DNA of 64,000 bases from Aquilaria yunnanensis (lineage: Eukaryota; Streptophyta; Magnoliopsida; Malvales; Thymelaeaceae). The position numbers and the translations under genes were made by a program. Below, in pieces: positions 1 through 12,275 of the stretch. The DNA is taken from NCBI GenBank assembly GCA_039654915.1, contig CM077593.1, positions 119,467,413-119,531,412 on the forward strand. Reading direction: 5' to 3'. Each line of letters starts with the position of its first letter. Position 1 is the stretch's first letter. A model generated the notes under the pieces. The model was given only the letters and a program-made list of their open reading frames with translations, made no database searches and was not told the origin of the DNA.

Positions 1-2
1 AG

Positions 3-1199
3 AGCTACGCTGCCAGAGAGGCGACATTGGAGGGCCCCGACCTTGTTGATCAACGAGTTCACGTAGAGGCTGTGATCGGGACGCTGACGAGGTTCAGCTC
101 ACGGGAAGGGGGAGCAACTTGGGCCGAACAGTTCTCCATTCTTTTCAGAAGGGGCCTTAAAGAGAGACGCCACGAATATTTGAGCTTTGTGCGTGTAACG
201 CAAGTAATCTCCACAGCCTTGATCATTGGACTCCTCTGGTGGCATTCTGATGCTTCTTCTCCCAAGGGACTTGAGGATCAGGCAATATAGATATTTTCTA
301 GTGTTCCAGATTGCTGACAATCACACACCAAAAATAAATTAATGCTTCCTTTATAGCTATGCGCGTACTAAGTGGTTTTGTATTGGTGCAGATGGGGCTG
401 TTATTCTTCATATCCGTGTTTTGGGGTTTTCTTCCTCTATTTACTGCCATTTTCACATTTCCACAAGAGAGAGCCATGTTGGCCAAGGAAAGATCTGTGG
501 ACATGTATAGACTTAGTGCGTACTTTGTGGCTAGAAACACTTGTGATCTTGCTCTGGACCTCCTGTTGCCTGTGGTATATCTTCTGATTGTCTACCTTAT
601 GGTTGGGTTGAAGCCCAGTTTCGAAGCGTTTTCTCTGACCTTGCTCACAGTTTTCCTCAGCATCTTGGCTGCCCAGGTGAGTATTATATCATAATTTGAT
701 TTTTTGTTTGGATTGAAGACAAGTAGTTAACGCATTGGTATGGAAATGTTTCAGGGCCTTGGGCTCACAATAGGAGCAGCATTTATGGATGTAAAGAAAG
801 CAGCAACACTTGCTTCTATTACTCTCATGACCTTCATGTTATCTGGTGGATTTTTCATACAGGTAACAGGTTTGAGGACTATTCCAAACATTAATTAATT
901 AATTCATGTTTATTATATATATAAACTTGATGCATGCATGGTTTACAGAATAATTAACTAATCCTGACCCAAATTGGTCGCAGAAAGTCCCAGGCTTCAT
1001 GTTGTGGGTACGATACGTTTCCTTCAACTATCATACATACAGGCTGCTGCTCAGAATCCAATATGGGTGTTCTGCTGTGAAAGGGCTAAGGCTTGGTCGG
1101 GTTGGTGTAGAAGTGAGTGCTATGGTGGCAATGGTTATTGGGTATAGGCTCCTCGCTTATTTCTTCTTAAGGAGAATGAAGCTCAACACAATTGCTTGA
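3..1199 (+). CDS. ABCG-family half-transporter, C-terminal part (partial at window start)
   Basis: This is the 3' part of a plant ABCG (WBC) half-size transporter gene, similar to the ABCG9/ABCG14 group; the ATP-binding half lies before the window. Exons read 3-281, 392-676, 755-862 and 984-1199 and give about 295 residues. The visible part is the membrane domain. It starts with the linker [19 protein letters not shown], followed by TM segments and the family hallmarks [15 protein letters not shown] and [20 protein letters not shown] segment and the terminal [14 protein letters not shown] and [13 protein letters not shown] follow. All junctions keep phase 0. The first intron (282-391) begins with GC instead of GT (CAG|GCAATA), and the join DQ|MGLLFF matches the family. 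The others are GT-AG. Such proteins dimerise in the plasma membrane and export lipids or hormones; the substrate here cannot be told. The stop is TGA at 1197-1199. Confidence 0.9.
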
Positions 1200-1219
1200 A
1201 TTTAATTAATTAGATCTCT

Positions 1220-1222
<3 letters not shown>

Positions 1223-1257
<35 letters not shown>
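1223..1257. repeat. (AT)n microsatellite
   Basis: A pure AT dinucleotide run of about 17 units lies about 24 bases after the ABCG stop codon, probably in its 3' UTR or just beyond. Confidence 0.95.
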
Positions 1258-1259
<2 letters not shown>

Positions 1260-1260
<1 letters not shown>

Positions 1261-4200
1261 ATTGCGTATATGCGTTGCACATGAATCAAAATATTAATTA
1301 AGTTATTTTTTACTCAAGTAACTATATAATTCTAGTTATCTTGTTTAAAATAAATAGTAGCAATGATGATTTTATATTTTTTAAGTTTAATTAGATATAT
1401 TTCTTATTAGTTTTATTTTTCTATGTTTTACATAATTTTTTATTATAATATTTCATCATAACTATCCTCATTTGCATCATCCATTATAGCATATTACTCA
1501 TTATATTTGATTTCTATTCATTAATAATAATACAATGTCGAATATGCTATAGGCAATACTGGCTACACAAAAAATGATAGAATTTTTTTTATTTGTGATG
1601 GTAGGGTACTTATAAAAATTTCTTCCTTATACATTTAATTTCTTATCAAAGATGTTAAAATTTTTCTTCTTAGAGTAAAATTTAAAATTAATAATATGAA
1701 ATCTGTTGAGAAAAGATCTTAATTTAATGGACTTAATGGTATTATGTAGTAAGTAAATTTATTTTATTTTTAATATTTTAGATTCAAAAAGTTGATAATT
1801 AAACTAAAAATCTTATATTGGTTAGTTCAAACAATTAAATCAATTTACCATTAATGTATTGGTATAACTTTGACTTTTTAAACAGACATAAACTAAGTTT
1901 TCATTAAAATAGAAAAAAATACATATGCTAAGTCCATAAGTGGGACATTCAATAAGAAACCTAATAAAAATAAATTCCGTTCAATAAGTATAACTCAAAT
2001 ATGAGTCATCATGTTAAAGAATAAACTTGGTAAATAAACATTAAATTTTTTCAAAGACAAGTAATTATAAGTAACTATATGTAACTAGAAAAAAGGTTAA
2101 TTTCTTGACTCTTGACTTTTAACAGAAATTACACTCACACTCAAGGTCTAAATTCCAAACTTACCCTTTATTTTATAGCAAAGTTAATGTAATTGTTTCA
2201 AAGATGGAGGTCAAGTCTTGTATATCTTTTTGGCTAACTAATGTATACCATTGATTTAGAAATTATACTCATATTACTGAGGTTTGAAAATCTAGTCTTA
2301 CTCATTGTTCTTATAATATAATTAGTTAATCATACAAAAATAGACTCCATAAAATATAATAAATTCTTAATACCTAATTTATATCTTTGCACTTTTTATT
2401 ATATATAGATATAAATAAAGATATAAATATCATGTGATTTAAGTTGCACTTTTAGGTTCTGATAAAAATATTTAAAGTTTAAAAAGTAAATAAATTGATA
2501 AACAAATTGATTTTAGGAATTTTTAATAGCCATATAAATCAAATACATTTTGTTACAAAAATTTAAATTTAGTGAAATTTTTCAGTTTTTTTCTGTAAAA
2601 AAAGACATATATAAAACATAGAAAATAATTGCCAATTTTTTTCTTTCTAAATACTAATCTTATTTTCCTAATATAGAGAATTTGTAAATGGTACAAATGT
2701 GTTTAAATTTTAAATATTAGAAATAAATTAAAATTTTGATTAATCAACTAAATAAAAATATTAAATTAGTAAACTGAATATAACAATACTATTTTTTAAA
2801 AATAAAAAATTATAAAAAATATGTTTCATATTTAAAGAATTTTGTGCATCAATTTCAAATATGAAAGTATAGGAATTTAGTATTTTGGCAATAAAAGAAT
2901 GATAAAGTCTCAAAAAAATTATATTTCAGATAAAAATAAATAATATTTTGATTCAACACATATGGTATATGTTGGGAATTTTTTTGTTCTAGTAAAACTT
3001 ATTATATATCCTTGTAAGAATCCTCCAACTTTTTTTTTTGTGATCACATAATCCCGTATATGATCATAAATTGCAATCAAGACTTAAAAGTATATAATTT
3101 AATTATAAATTTTGGAAAAATAAACCTTCAAACTTGTCTATTTAATATACTTAATCTCAGATAAAATAAAAACATGTAATCATAATATAAAATTATTAAC
3201 TTGATCTCTTAATAACTCCAAAATTACTTTCAAACTATGAATCTCTACCATGAAATATAGTATTCAAAAAAATTACTTCTAATTTTTTTAAATAAATTGT
3301 ATGATTTGATTTTCTCTAAAAAATTAAAAATGAAAAAAAATTAATATTATTTAGTATAGAAAAAGAGTTAGTTGCTAAGAATAAAAATTTGTGTTACAAT
3401 ACTAAAAAGGATAACCATGTGGAAAAATAACTATTATAATTTTTCCAATATTTCAAAATGTTAAAAAATGTAAAAAAAAATTCTGCTAATAGTCCCTTTA
3501 TTATAATATAAGTAACTAATTCTAATGGCTAAGAACCTTTTTCCTTTAATTTTTTCCTAATAACCTTTAATACAAGGATGATGTTTTATTTTTTATCATA
3601 GGTACTTGAGTCATACTTGAATTATATTATTGTTCTAAGATAACCAAATACAGAAGCTTTCATATAGTTCATATTCATCCAAGTTGAAAAAAAAATCCTA
3701 ATTGAAAAAAAAATTATATTCAAAGACATTTTTATAGTAGAACAAACATATATGGGTCATACTTGTTAATTGAAATTTCAAGTTTTATAGAATATTTATT
3801 GTAATTAAGATAATTATTTGATAGTAATATAGAAGCAAGGGTAGCATGTTGGATGCAACAAAAAAAAATAGTGGCAATCTAAGAGTTTTAGCCAATAAAT
3901 ATAAGATTAAAGCAAAAAATTGCATAAAATACTTGATTATGTAATATAGAATCAAGCATAGGCACGTTTGAAGGAAAAAAATTAGTTACAACTTAAGGAT
4001 CTCTTTTAGTGTTCTATTAGCCATTTTAGTATTCTAGTACTAATATAACTTCAATTAAATAGATAATGGTAAAATTAAGTTTCATTAAAAGGACAACATA
4101 ACTTACAATGTTAGGGTAATTAAAAAAGAAGTTCAATATTTATGCACCTCTATAAAATATTTATTGTACTTGAGATAATTATTTGACGATAATATATTGC

Positions 4201-4788
4201 CAAGAGTGACACGTTTGATTAAGAAAAAGAAAAAAAAAATTAGTGGCAATCTAGGAGTTTTAACTATTAAAGATAGGATTATTGCAAAAAATTTACATAC
4301 AGTAATTGATTCTATAATATAAAATTAAGTGAGGGAAATTTTAAAATAAAAAATAAAGTTTAGTCACAACTTAAAGATCTCTTTTAGTATTCTAGTATTA
4401 ATATAACTTAAATTAAATATAGAATGACAAAATTAAATTTTATTAAAAAAATTAAAATAATATATAATATAATAATAAAATGATCATTTAACATTTATAC
4501 GCCTTCATACATTTTATATATTCAAATATCTATGCATCGAAATGTTGTAGTAGCTGGCCGTAGATCATATGTCCAGGTTAGGTGATGAAATTAGTGGTTC
4601 TTATGTACGTCTTGCAAAATTGACTAGTTACAACCATTTAGGTGAATGTGTCAAACTAAAATTAATTTGAGAAGTTGCCCGATATTGACTGATGTGTACT
4701 ATCTATTCTTTTCATGGTATGGAACAACAAAGGCGATGTATATCTCATAGAAAGGAATTAAGGAAATTGTATATGTATTTGATTGTAC
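1260..4788. other. AT-rich intergenic DNA with a diverged tandem duplication
   Basis: No gene is visible in these 3.5 kb. The DNA is extremely AT-rich with short A and T runs. The only clear structure is a diverged tandem duplication: 3786-4092 is repeated at about 4150-4447. The copies share blocks around GTGGCAATCTA and GATCTCTTTTAGT, with a period of about 365 bases. Confidence 0.6.
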
Positions 4789-4798
4789 CTTGCCCAAT

Positions 4799-5372
4799 GA
4801 GTAAATTTTGTGAATGGTGCCTACCTTTAGTCTTTATTTTCTTTTAGTTCTTAACTTATTGAATATTCAATTTTAGTCCTAAATTTATTAAAATAATTTA
4901 TTTTAGTCTTAAATTTATTAAAAATATTTTATTTTAGTCCTAATTTGATAAAATTTGTTAACTTAAAGTATTTATCTAACAACAATTTTTAGATCACAAT
5001 TTAAACTATCTGATAACTGTTTTACAATAAATTTAATCTATATAATATTTTTTTTTACTGTTACTGAAAAATTCAAATAACCTAATTTTCTCTCAGTAAA
5101 TTAAAATTATTTCATTAAAAAAATACTAATTTAAATTATCTATTTATTGTAAAAAAAACATTAAACTATTTAAATTTACTAGAAAATAATTATCAAATAT
5201 TTAAATTAGAATTTTAAAATTTTTTTTCAGATAATTATTTTGAGTTAATAAATTTCATCTGGTGAGAGACTAAAATAAAACAATTTTAATAGGTTTAGGT
5301 AAAAAATTTAATAGGTTAAGGATTAAAAGGAAACAATGATTAAAGGTGATGGACCACTTATTAAATTTACTC
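4799..5372. mobile_element. Foldback Mutator-like MITE, family A copy 1 (574 bp)
   Basis: The element is bounded by perfect 10-bp inverted ends, GAGTAAATTT and AAATTTACTC. It is flanked by a perfect 10-bp direct repeat CTTGCCCAAT at 4789-4798 and 5373-5382. The whole element folds back: the left side carries repeated TTTTAGTCCTAAA-type blocks and the right side carries their complements (GGTTTAGG, GAGAGACTAAAAT). It has no coding capacity. A TSD of 9-11 bp is the hallmark of Mutator-like elements, so this is probably a non-autonomous MULE. Related copies lie at 6889, 18944 and, in part, near 44930. Confidence 0.88.
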
Positions 5373-5469
5373 CTTGCCCAATATTGGGTCAGCCAAACCA
5401 CGCAAAAAAAATAATTAAAAATAAAAAATAAAAAAAGGAAACAGCTGTTCTTCATAATGCATTGAAAGA

Positions 5470-5928
5470 GAAAATTACAAAAAGCCCCCTATAATTTGGT
5501 CTAATCTACACCTTGCCCCCTCTATTTTGAGAAACCTACACTTTGTGCTCTCTTTTCTTTATAGTATCTGACAACAACTTCTGAAACCCTAATTTAAACT
5601 AGCTAATATTCATGCTCCAGTAATTTCAAGATTTTTAATATTTTTTCACAGCTAACTGAACTTTAAAAAATATTGATATGCATTTACAGGAAATATATAT
5701 ATATTTACAGAAAGAAAAAATTGATAATTTATAATGTTTATTAGCTATAAAAAAATATTGGAGAGATTGAAATTATAATAAAATGACTATCGTATAGTTT
5801 AATTATAATTTTAAAAGCTGTTATCGGGAAGTATAAAAGAAATTGGAGGCAAGCTGTAGGTTTTTAAAAATTAAGGGGCAACCTGTAAGTTCGTGAAAAC
5901 CTCATAGGGTAATTGTAAATTTTCCTAT
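5470..5928. mobile_element. Foldback MITE, family B copy 1
   Basis: This AT-rich inverted-repeat element begins AAAATTACAAAAAGCCCCC and ends with the complement-like GGGTAATTGTAAATTTTCC. Sub-terminal CCTACACTTTG and GCTGTAGGTTTTT are also complementary. Imperfect 9-bp flanks (ATTGAAAGA at 5461 and ATTGAAAAG at 5929) may be the TSD. There is no reading frame. A second copy lies at about 43738-44206. Ends are approximate. Confidence 0.7.
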
Positions 5929-6888
5929 ATTGAAAAGTTAAGTGCAGAAATGTACCATATGAGTGATTATACCTCATCTCTTTTTAGCAAAATTTGGACG
6001 ATAGAAAATGCTGCCAAGCTATGTTTTAAAATTGTTTAAAATTGGTAAAGCTACCAATTTTAAACAGGTAGGCTGGCAAGCTCCTTCCTCAATTTTTCTT
6101 TTCCTGAATTGCGATGTATTCGGAAAGACATACCGAAATCTCTCATATCTTTATCATTAATTTTCCAGTAAAATGTAATAGTCCATTATATTCGATAATT
6201 GGATATTTGAAATTTAAATATGAATATTAGTATCAATGCATCATCGCTTTTTATTTTTTATTTTTTGAAGTGAGATGCATTTAGAAATTAATTATAAAGG
6301 GTAGAGTCCAGAGAAAAGATCATGCACCTGTTGCGAATAAATCGTATTTTTCACATACGTCATGGCGTAACAAGTGCAAACTCATGATCTTGCTTGTAAA
6401 ATGAGCATAGAATTCTCAATTCAAAATATTTTTGTTCTCTATTGTGAGGCTGAAGATTTTAATTCTCAAAATGCTGCTACTATATTTTCAGTAATGTATA
6501 GAATTTATTAATTGTTTCTGAAGTTGCAGCAATATTAGATATTTATAACATATATAGAAAGGCTCCACCGGCACCAATTAGGATCAACATATACTAGTTC
6601 AAGAGTTGAGTTTGGATCCCGATGACAAAGAATTAAGGGCATGCATAAAAAATCTAAGAAATTAAATTAGCTGCTCCTGCGAAATCAAACATGGTCGAAA
6701 ATTTTGTACCCTCACCCAATTCATGGTGATGGCGCTGCTGATGGTCGCCGTACGTTATGGTTCTCATGTCTTCCGATCGAGCTTGCTGCTCCTGGGCTTC
6801 GCTTGTCCACTCTGTTGTATGATATGAAGAGCTTCCTGTCCAATTGTGTCAACTCCTGGGCTTAAACTTGGACATTCTCCAGCTAGAT
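5929..6888. other. Intergenic DNA with one perfect hairpin
   Basis: No gene is seen. The only notable structure is a perfect 14-bp inverted repeat, GTTTAAAATTGGTA at 6034-6047 and its complement at 6052-6065, around a 4-base loop. The rest is AT-rich with slightly richer sequence at 6720-6870 and no convincing reading frame. Confidence 0.5.
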
Positions 6889-8341
6889 GAGTAAACTGTG
6901 TCTAAGGTCCTAACATTTAATTATCATTCATTTTAACCCGTAATTTATTGAGTGTTTTGCTGTGATCCTAATTAAACCTATTAAAAATATTTCATTTTAA
7001 TCTTAAATCTATTAAAAAAAATTATTTAGTCCTCATTGAGCAAAATTTGTTAATTTAAAGTATTTGTTTAAGAACTTTTTTTTGTCATAATTTAAAATAG
7101 GGAAAAGGGCAATTTTGCCACTAATGGTCGGTTGAAAAGGTAAATTTGCTATTAGTGTTTTTTTTATACAAAACTGCCACTGACGTGACAAGTTAGGTAT
7201 AATTTTGCCACGGACTACCAAATTTGCATGCATGGGAAATGAGAAAAATGGAGAAAATGTAAGTTTCAATTTTAAGTTTGTTTTACCTAATACTCAAGCT
7301 CCTACGTTTCTGAATCTATCATTTTCAACATAATTTTCATTATTTCATTCCTTAAAGCAACAACTCAAATCCACATAAACAAATGACTAATAGTTAAACA
7401 ACAATTTTTGAGACTCACCATTCATTATCATGGAAGCAATTAGCTGACTCTAATTATCATTTAAAAATTAACCACCGAAAGAATGATTACTCAATCACAA
7501 AAATCAATCAAATTGTAGCAAAAAATGAGCATTGAAGCATGAAGAAAGGAATGGCCGAAAGGGAAGATGAGGGAGAAAAAGAAGAAATTATTAGAGGAAC
7601 TTTTTTTTTGTCTGTTCCCCATTGCAGAAGATGGCCAAAAGAGTTTATTTGCAAAGTTGAGTAGCTAGGGGCTAAGGACCAAATTTATGGGGGGCTAGTT
7701 GAAAAATTTTCTCAATTTGCTAGCTGTTAATGTGGTGCTGACATGTTGTAGACTTGACATGAAATATTCTCATTTTGGATAGATTATTCCCACCATTAGA
7801 TAATTGTTAGATGCTTGATGGCTATATCACTATTTTTTCACAACTTTGGTAGCAAAATTAATGGCCCCAGACTGTAACATTAATGGTAGTTTTACATTGA
7901 AAAAATAAGAGACATTGATGGCAAATTTGCCCTTTCAACCTAACATTAATAGCAAAATCACCCATTTTTTCTTTAAACTATTTGGTAACTGTCTTACAAT
8001 AAATTTAGTTTGTGTAATGTAGTTTTTTATAGTTAATGAATAATTTGAATCACTTTTTTTTTCTCTTTGTAAATTGAATTTATTTCATTCAAGAAAAAAA
8101 TGCTAATTTAATTGTCTATTTATTGTAAAAAAATATTAAACAATTTAAATTACTAGAAGATTTGAATTAAAATTTTAAAAGTTTGTGTGACAGTTATTCT
8201 GAAATAATGTATTTCATTTGATGAGTGATCAAAATGAAACAATTTTGATAGGTTTAGGATCAAAATAGAACATTTATTAAATTAGGAACTTAAACATATG
8301 ATAATTAATTAAAGGTTAAGAAACATCCATGCAATTCACTC
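6889..8341. mobile_element. Foldback Mutator-like MITE, family A copy 2, interrupted
   Basis: The ends GAGTAAACTG and GCAATTCACTC match family A, and the outer parts align with the copy at 4799 (repeated TTTTAATC and GTCCTA blocks left, GGTTTAGGATCAAAAT right). The body is interrupted at 7100-7971 by an 872-bp element of another family. Flanks CCAGCTAGAT and CTAACTATAC agree at 6 of 10 positions, a decayed TSD that suggests an old insertion. Confidence 0.78.
7100..7971. mobile_element. Mutator-like element, family C copy 1 (872 bp), nested
   Basis: Inverted ends read GGAAAAGGGCAATTTTGCCACTAATGG-like on the left and the complement of GCTATTAATGTTAGG-like sequence on the right. The flanks are TTTAAAATA (7091-7099) and TTTAAACTA (7972-7980), an 8 of 9 match. 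The family A copy at 4799 has uninterrupted TTTAAACTA at the same place, which confirms insertion into a family A element. Internal reading frames are short and unrecognised. A second copy of exactly the same length lies at 35846. Confidence 0.82.
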
Positions 8342-9737
8342 CTAACTATACACATGCTCTTCTATAGCTTGCCTTGCATTTTCTACAAGTTCAGGCTCAA
8401 TTTCAGGATGATATTGATTGTTGCATGCCCTTATAGTAGAGATCACCTTAGGTAACTATATTGGAAACTATATGTTATAATTATTAAGGAATATCCAATC
8501 ATAGAGAATCTAGCTATTTGTTAGTTTTCTCCTCCAAATTTGTTCTAATTTATATGAAATATTTGATTTGATCCGATTTTTTTTTCTTTCATTCATAGTC
8601 GCAAGAACAAGTAGTGTTTTGGTAGTTAATTTTTTATTCATGTTGTCTCTTACAATTTTATACTGTCGTTGGTTTGTAAAATGTTATTTGGCTTATCACT
8701 TTTAATTGGAACGAAGTATATTTTATAAAAAAATTAGTTGAATGAGCTAATTGGTATATAGAAACCGTATTGAAAGTTTCTTTAATGGAGGAATAACTAC
8801 CTAATTAGGGTTGGGTTCATGACATAATCTATTAATATGCCTGTGTCTCTCGTTAAAAACATAATTTCAATTTAATAGACATAGACCAGAAAACTCTCCT
8901 AAACTATACTTTTTTTTGTCTTTATTCGATAAAATTGTTAGATTAATCATTGTTAAAATGCAATCTACAATATTTTTGCTATGGTTGGATTATAAGTTTT
9001 CTTACATTGTGGTAACCTGCCTTTATGATATATTGATTAACTGATGTAGTCCCTCATGACCAGCCTAGGTAAACTATGGGAAGAAATCTCATACTGATTG
9101 TAATTGGCTAATTAATTAACTATATGTACCATTGCTAAAACCCTTAATGCCACTAATTATTTAACCTAAGATGCAATAATACACGCATGGGTTACTTTGA
9201 CATAAGCTAGTTAAAACCAATAAAATATAAATATAGACTAGGCATTTCCATAAACCCAAAGGTCAGGATGTCAAAACATATAAAACCATCATAGGTAGTC
9301 ATAAGTATATCTATACATAAACAATCGTGTGTGGGCACCAACACAAAATAAGAATATGCCCATCATCCAAAAATAAACCTAGAGTTTACTACTTCATCCA
9401 TTCACATTGTGAATGGGGCTATTAAGGTACATGACATTCACAAAGGCTAACACTTCGAGATCTATACAACTTAGCTCCCACCTTAGATATTACTCTTGGT
9501 GGCAAGCTCCAAAAGTCCTCCACGTGCTTTGTTAACCTCTGTAGCCAAAAAAATCATAGTTAGTATAAATACTTGACCAACAGGTAAGTGATAATACTAG
9601 AATCTCAAGGATTCGATTAATATTATACTTGTATCAAAATACTACCTGAACAACCCTTAATGGTTGTTGGGCTCAATAACATTAGAATCTGTACGAGATA
9701 AGGGTCTTCAACATGCATAAAAAACACTAAGAACAAC

Positions 9738-9743
<6 letters not shown>
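8342..9743. other. Intergenic DNA, unresolved repeat remnants
   Basis: No gene is seen. From about 9150 the base composition becomes more even, and the text resembles non-coding parts of retrotransposons, but no LTR pair, primer-binding site or protein motif could be recognised. Confidence 0.4.

Positions 9744-9774
<31 letters not shown>
9744..9774. repeat. (TG)n microsatellite
   Basis: About 15 uninterrupted TG units, preceded by a short TA run. Confidence 0.95.
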
Positions 9775-9776
<2 letters not shown>

Positions 9777-11930
9777 GTAAAACTAAGAGTTTATCAATTT
9801 GTAACCCTTAATTGCTCGCAAGCGCACGGAGTTGTGGTGTACTTTAAGGTGAGTAGGGGTATCGTCCCAAGGGAATTTGGTGTTTTTACCAAGATTCGAG
9901 ATTCAACTTACTCAAGTTACTTAATTGGAAATGAGAAAGAAGTAAAACTAGAAAAGGTAATTGCTCATAATGAGGTACTTGAAAGGGTTAAATTAAATGA
10001 ATTCCCTATGTGCTAAATGAAACTTGTCAAATGAGCTAGAAATAAAGAAACTATCTCCCTAGGACTCCACTATTACCCCTTGCTACCTAAGTAACTTTAA
10101 CCTCAAGATTGGTTTTTCTCGTATAGTAATGAGGATCTAACTTCAAAAACTCCTTTCTCAAGTTGAGTCCTTGCTCACCTTCAATTAACGTATGCCTTAC
10201 TCAAGCTCCAATTTTAACCTAGGGTGGGTTAAGGTTTAAACCTCTTTTTATTATCTAATGACCACCTAGATTACCTCTAATCTAGATTGCTACTATGCCC
10301 CCTCCACTTCTCTTCACTCACCTATTAATCCTCTCTCAAAGATTAAGTGAACTAGAACTTTGTGTACAGTGGCCTACCATAACTCAACATTAAGCATAAG
10401 AAGAAGGCAACACAAAATGAATCCCATCCATAATCACAAACACAAATTCATTGAGTAGCAAGGTAGGAAATGTCATCCTAGAGAGATAAATCAAACTACT
10501 CACAATCCATAATATGTATCAACAACAAACCCATAACAAATATATCCACGAAAATCCAACAAATAAAAAGAGGGAAAAGAAGAAACCCAAGAAAACCCTT
10601 AGAAGACTAAGCTAACAGGAGTGATGACCCCTTCTTCAAGCTCCCAAACGCTCCCTTGATGGTGAATAACCTCCAAAAGTCATGAGAGAATAAATATGCC
10701 AAGGTAGATGATGTGGGCTCTTCCTTCCTCTTTTTATTTATACCCCCTCTCGTTTTCTGTCTTCCTCCCTCTTCCTAAAACCCTAAAGGGATAAGAATCC
10801 CTCTACAAGGCCAGCTCACCAGGTAGGAAGCGTAGGGGACCATAAAAAATGTGAGATTTCGGTGAAACAGAGTGAACGTTGGCAACGCGTCACTAACTGG
10901 GTTCGAATTCTGGCAACGCATCGCCAGATGAAAAAATGTTCACAAAACGTTGCGCGTCGCCAACCTTGATTTTCCGCTTTGACCGCTTCTTTCATCCAAA
11001 TGCCATCCTCCTCGAGTCTGCTTCTAATGCTATCTCCGCAACACAGTCCCAACCTGTAGTAAGCCAAAAAAAACAAGAAAAAACTAAGACAAAAGGGAAG
11101 AGTTACAAGAAATTATCAGTCAAAGTTGTTAAAAAGTCAACAACTTTGACCGTGAATTTATGCACTTAACAATATAATCTTCTGTGAGCTCAAATAGTGT
11201 GAGGCTAAATTTATGCGCATAACTTTTCAGTCTCTTGAAACTTGACCTCTACCTAGTTCTCAACTATGAGGCATAACCTCGTCTACTAGTAAGCTTTGCT
11301 CACTAGTCCATCTCTCTTTAATGTTACACATGTAACTTAATGAACACTCGACACTTGAGTTCCGAGAACCCTCCTTAGATGTGTTAGGCTTCCACGTAGT
11401 GCCTCAAACCTTTAGGCTTAACTAGAACATTAGTGTATTAAGCCTTCACCTATATTCCTATCAAAGGTGTACTAAGCTTCACTTATGTATCGAGTTACCT
11501 AACTTACATATTGTACTAAACCTTCACCTATGATCTACAAGCATTCACCATTTCTTAGTTACCATGGTGAATTAATGCTTAAATATTCATGGCACCCCTT
11601 TGCAAAACAAACTATAGACTCTAAGGGCTACCCGCATTGGGGGCACAAATTGCACCAAATGGCCATGATGGCCTCACACGAGAAAATGGTGTGATCACAC
11701 CTTAAGTTTGCTGCAGCCACTGGTTTCGTGCGGGCGCACCATCGGTTTGTGCGACTACAATAAATGGCTGAATATCCTAATTTTTGTGTCCAACTCTTGT
11801 GCGGCTCCCCCTTGCTTTTTCCTTTAGTTTATCTATGCTAACCAAATGGCACCATAAACTAATCAAAAGTATCAAAAATTAATTTGACAAGAAAAATTAA
11901 TTAGTCCCTTACCTCAACTTTTAAGATTAT
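9775..11930. repeat. Probable non-coding retroelement remnant
   Basis: The stretch begins with CGCAAGCGCACGG and GGTATCGTCCCAAGGGA motifs. From memory these resemble a dispersed plant repeat often found inside LTR-type elements; this was not checked by search. The rest (10020-11930) has even composition, short reading frames in all frames and no recognisable gag, protease, RT or integrase motif. No LTR pair was located. The remnant call is an inference. Confidence 0.35.
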
Positions 11931-11934
11931 GCAA

Positions 11935-12275
11935 GACCAAGCAATCTCTTCAATTGACTCCAAAATAGCTTATTTTTATTCTTATATCTTTTTTACCTAG
12001 AACTAATTTTGATTAAAAAAATATTATATAGCTTTAATAATCAATTAAAAATATAATTTTTATAATCTTACTAAATTTTTATGATTTTTTCTGGTTTAAA
12101 GCATTAAAAAGGAAAATTTCATAAAAATTTAACAACATCATGAAAATTTACTTTCAAATGAATTATTGTATCTATATAATATTATATGTCAAATAAAATT
12201 GGTTTTTAGACAAAAAAAGATTTTAAAGAAAAAATAAATCAGTTGAATTAAGTTAAAATGAACTAGTTAGGTTTC
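11935..12275. mobile_element. MITE family D copy 1
   Basis: This AT-rich inverted-repeat block opens with CAATTGACTCCAAAATAGCTT and closes with TTGAATTAAGTTAAAATGAAC. It shares a TTATTTTTATTCTTATAT core and a paired right end with the copies near 41043, 54615 and 63430. There is no coding capacity. Ends are approximate and no TSD was resolved. The DNA from here to 13024 holds nothing else recognisable. Confidence 0.6.

Noticed and set aside
9744..10016. Plus-strand frame of 90 codons beginning with Cys-Val repeats
   Set aside because: It starts within the (TG)n microsatellite and continues into a probable non-coding repeat; no protein motif.
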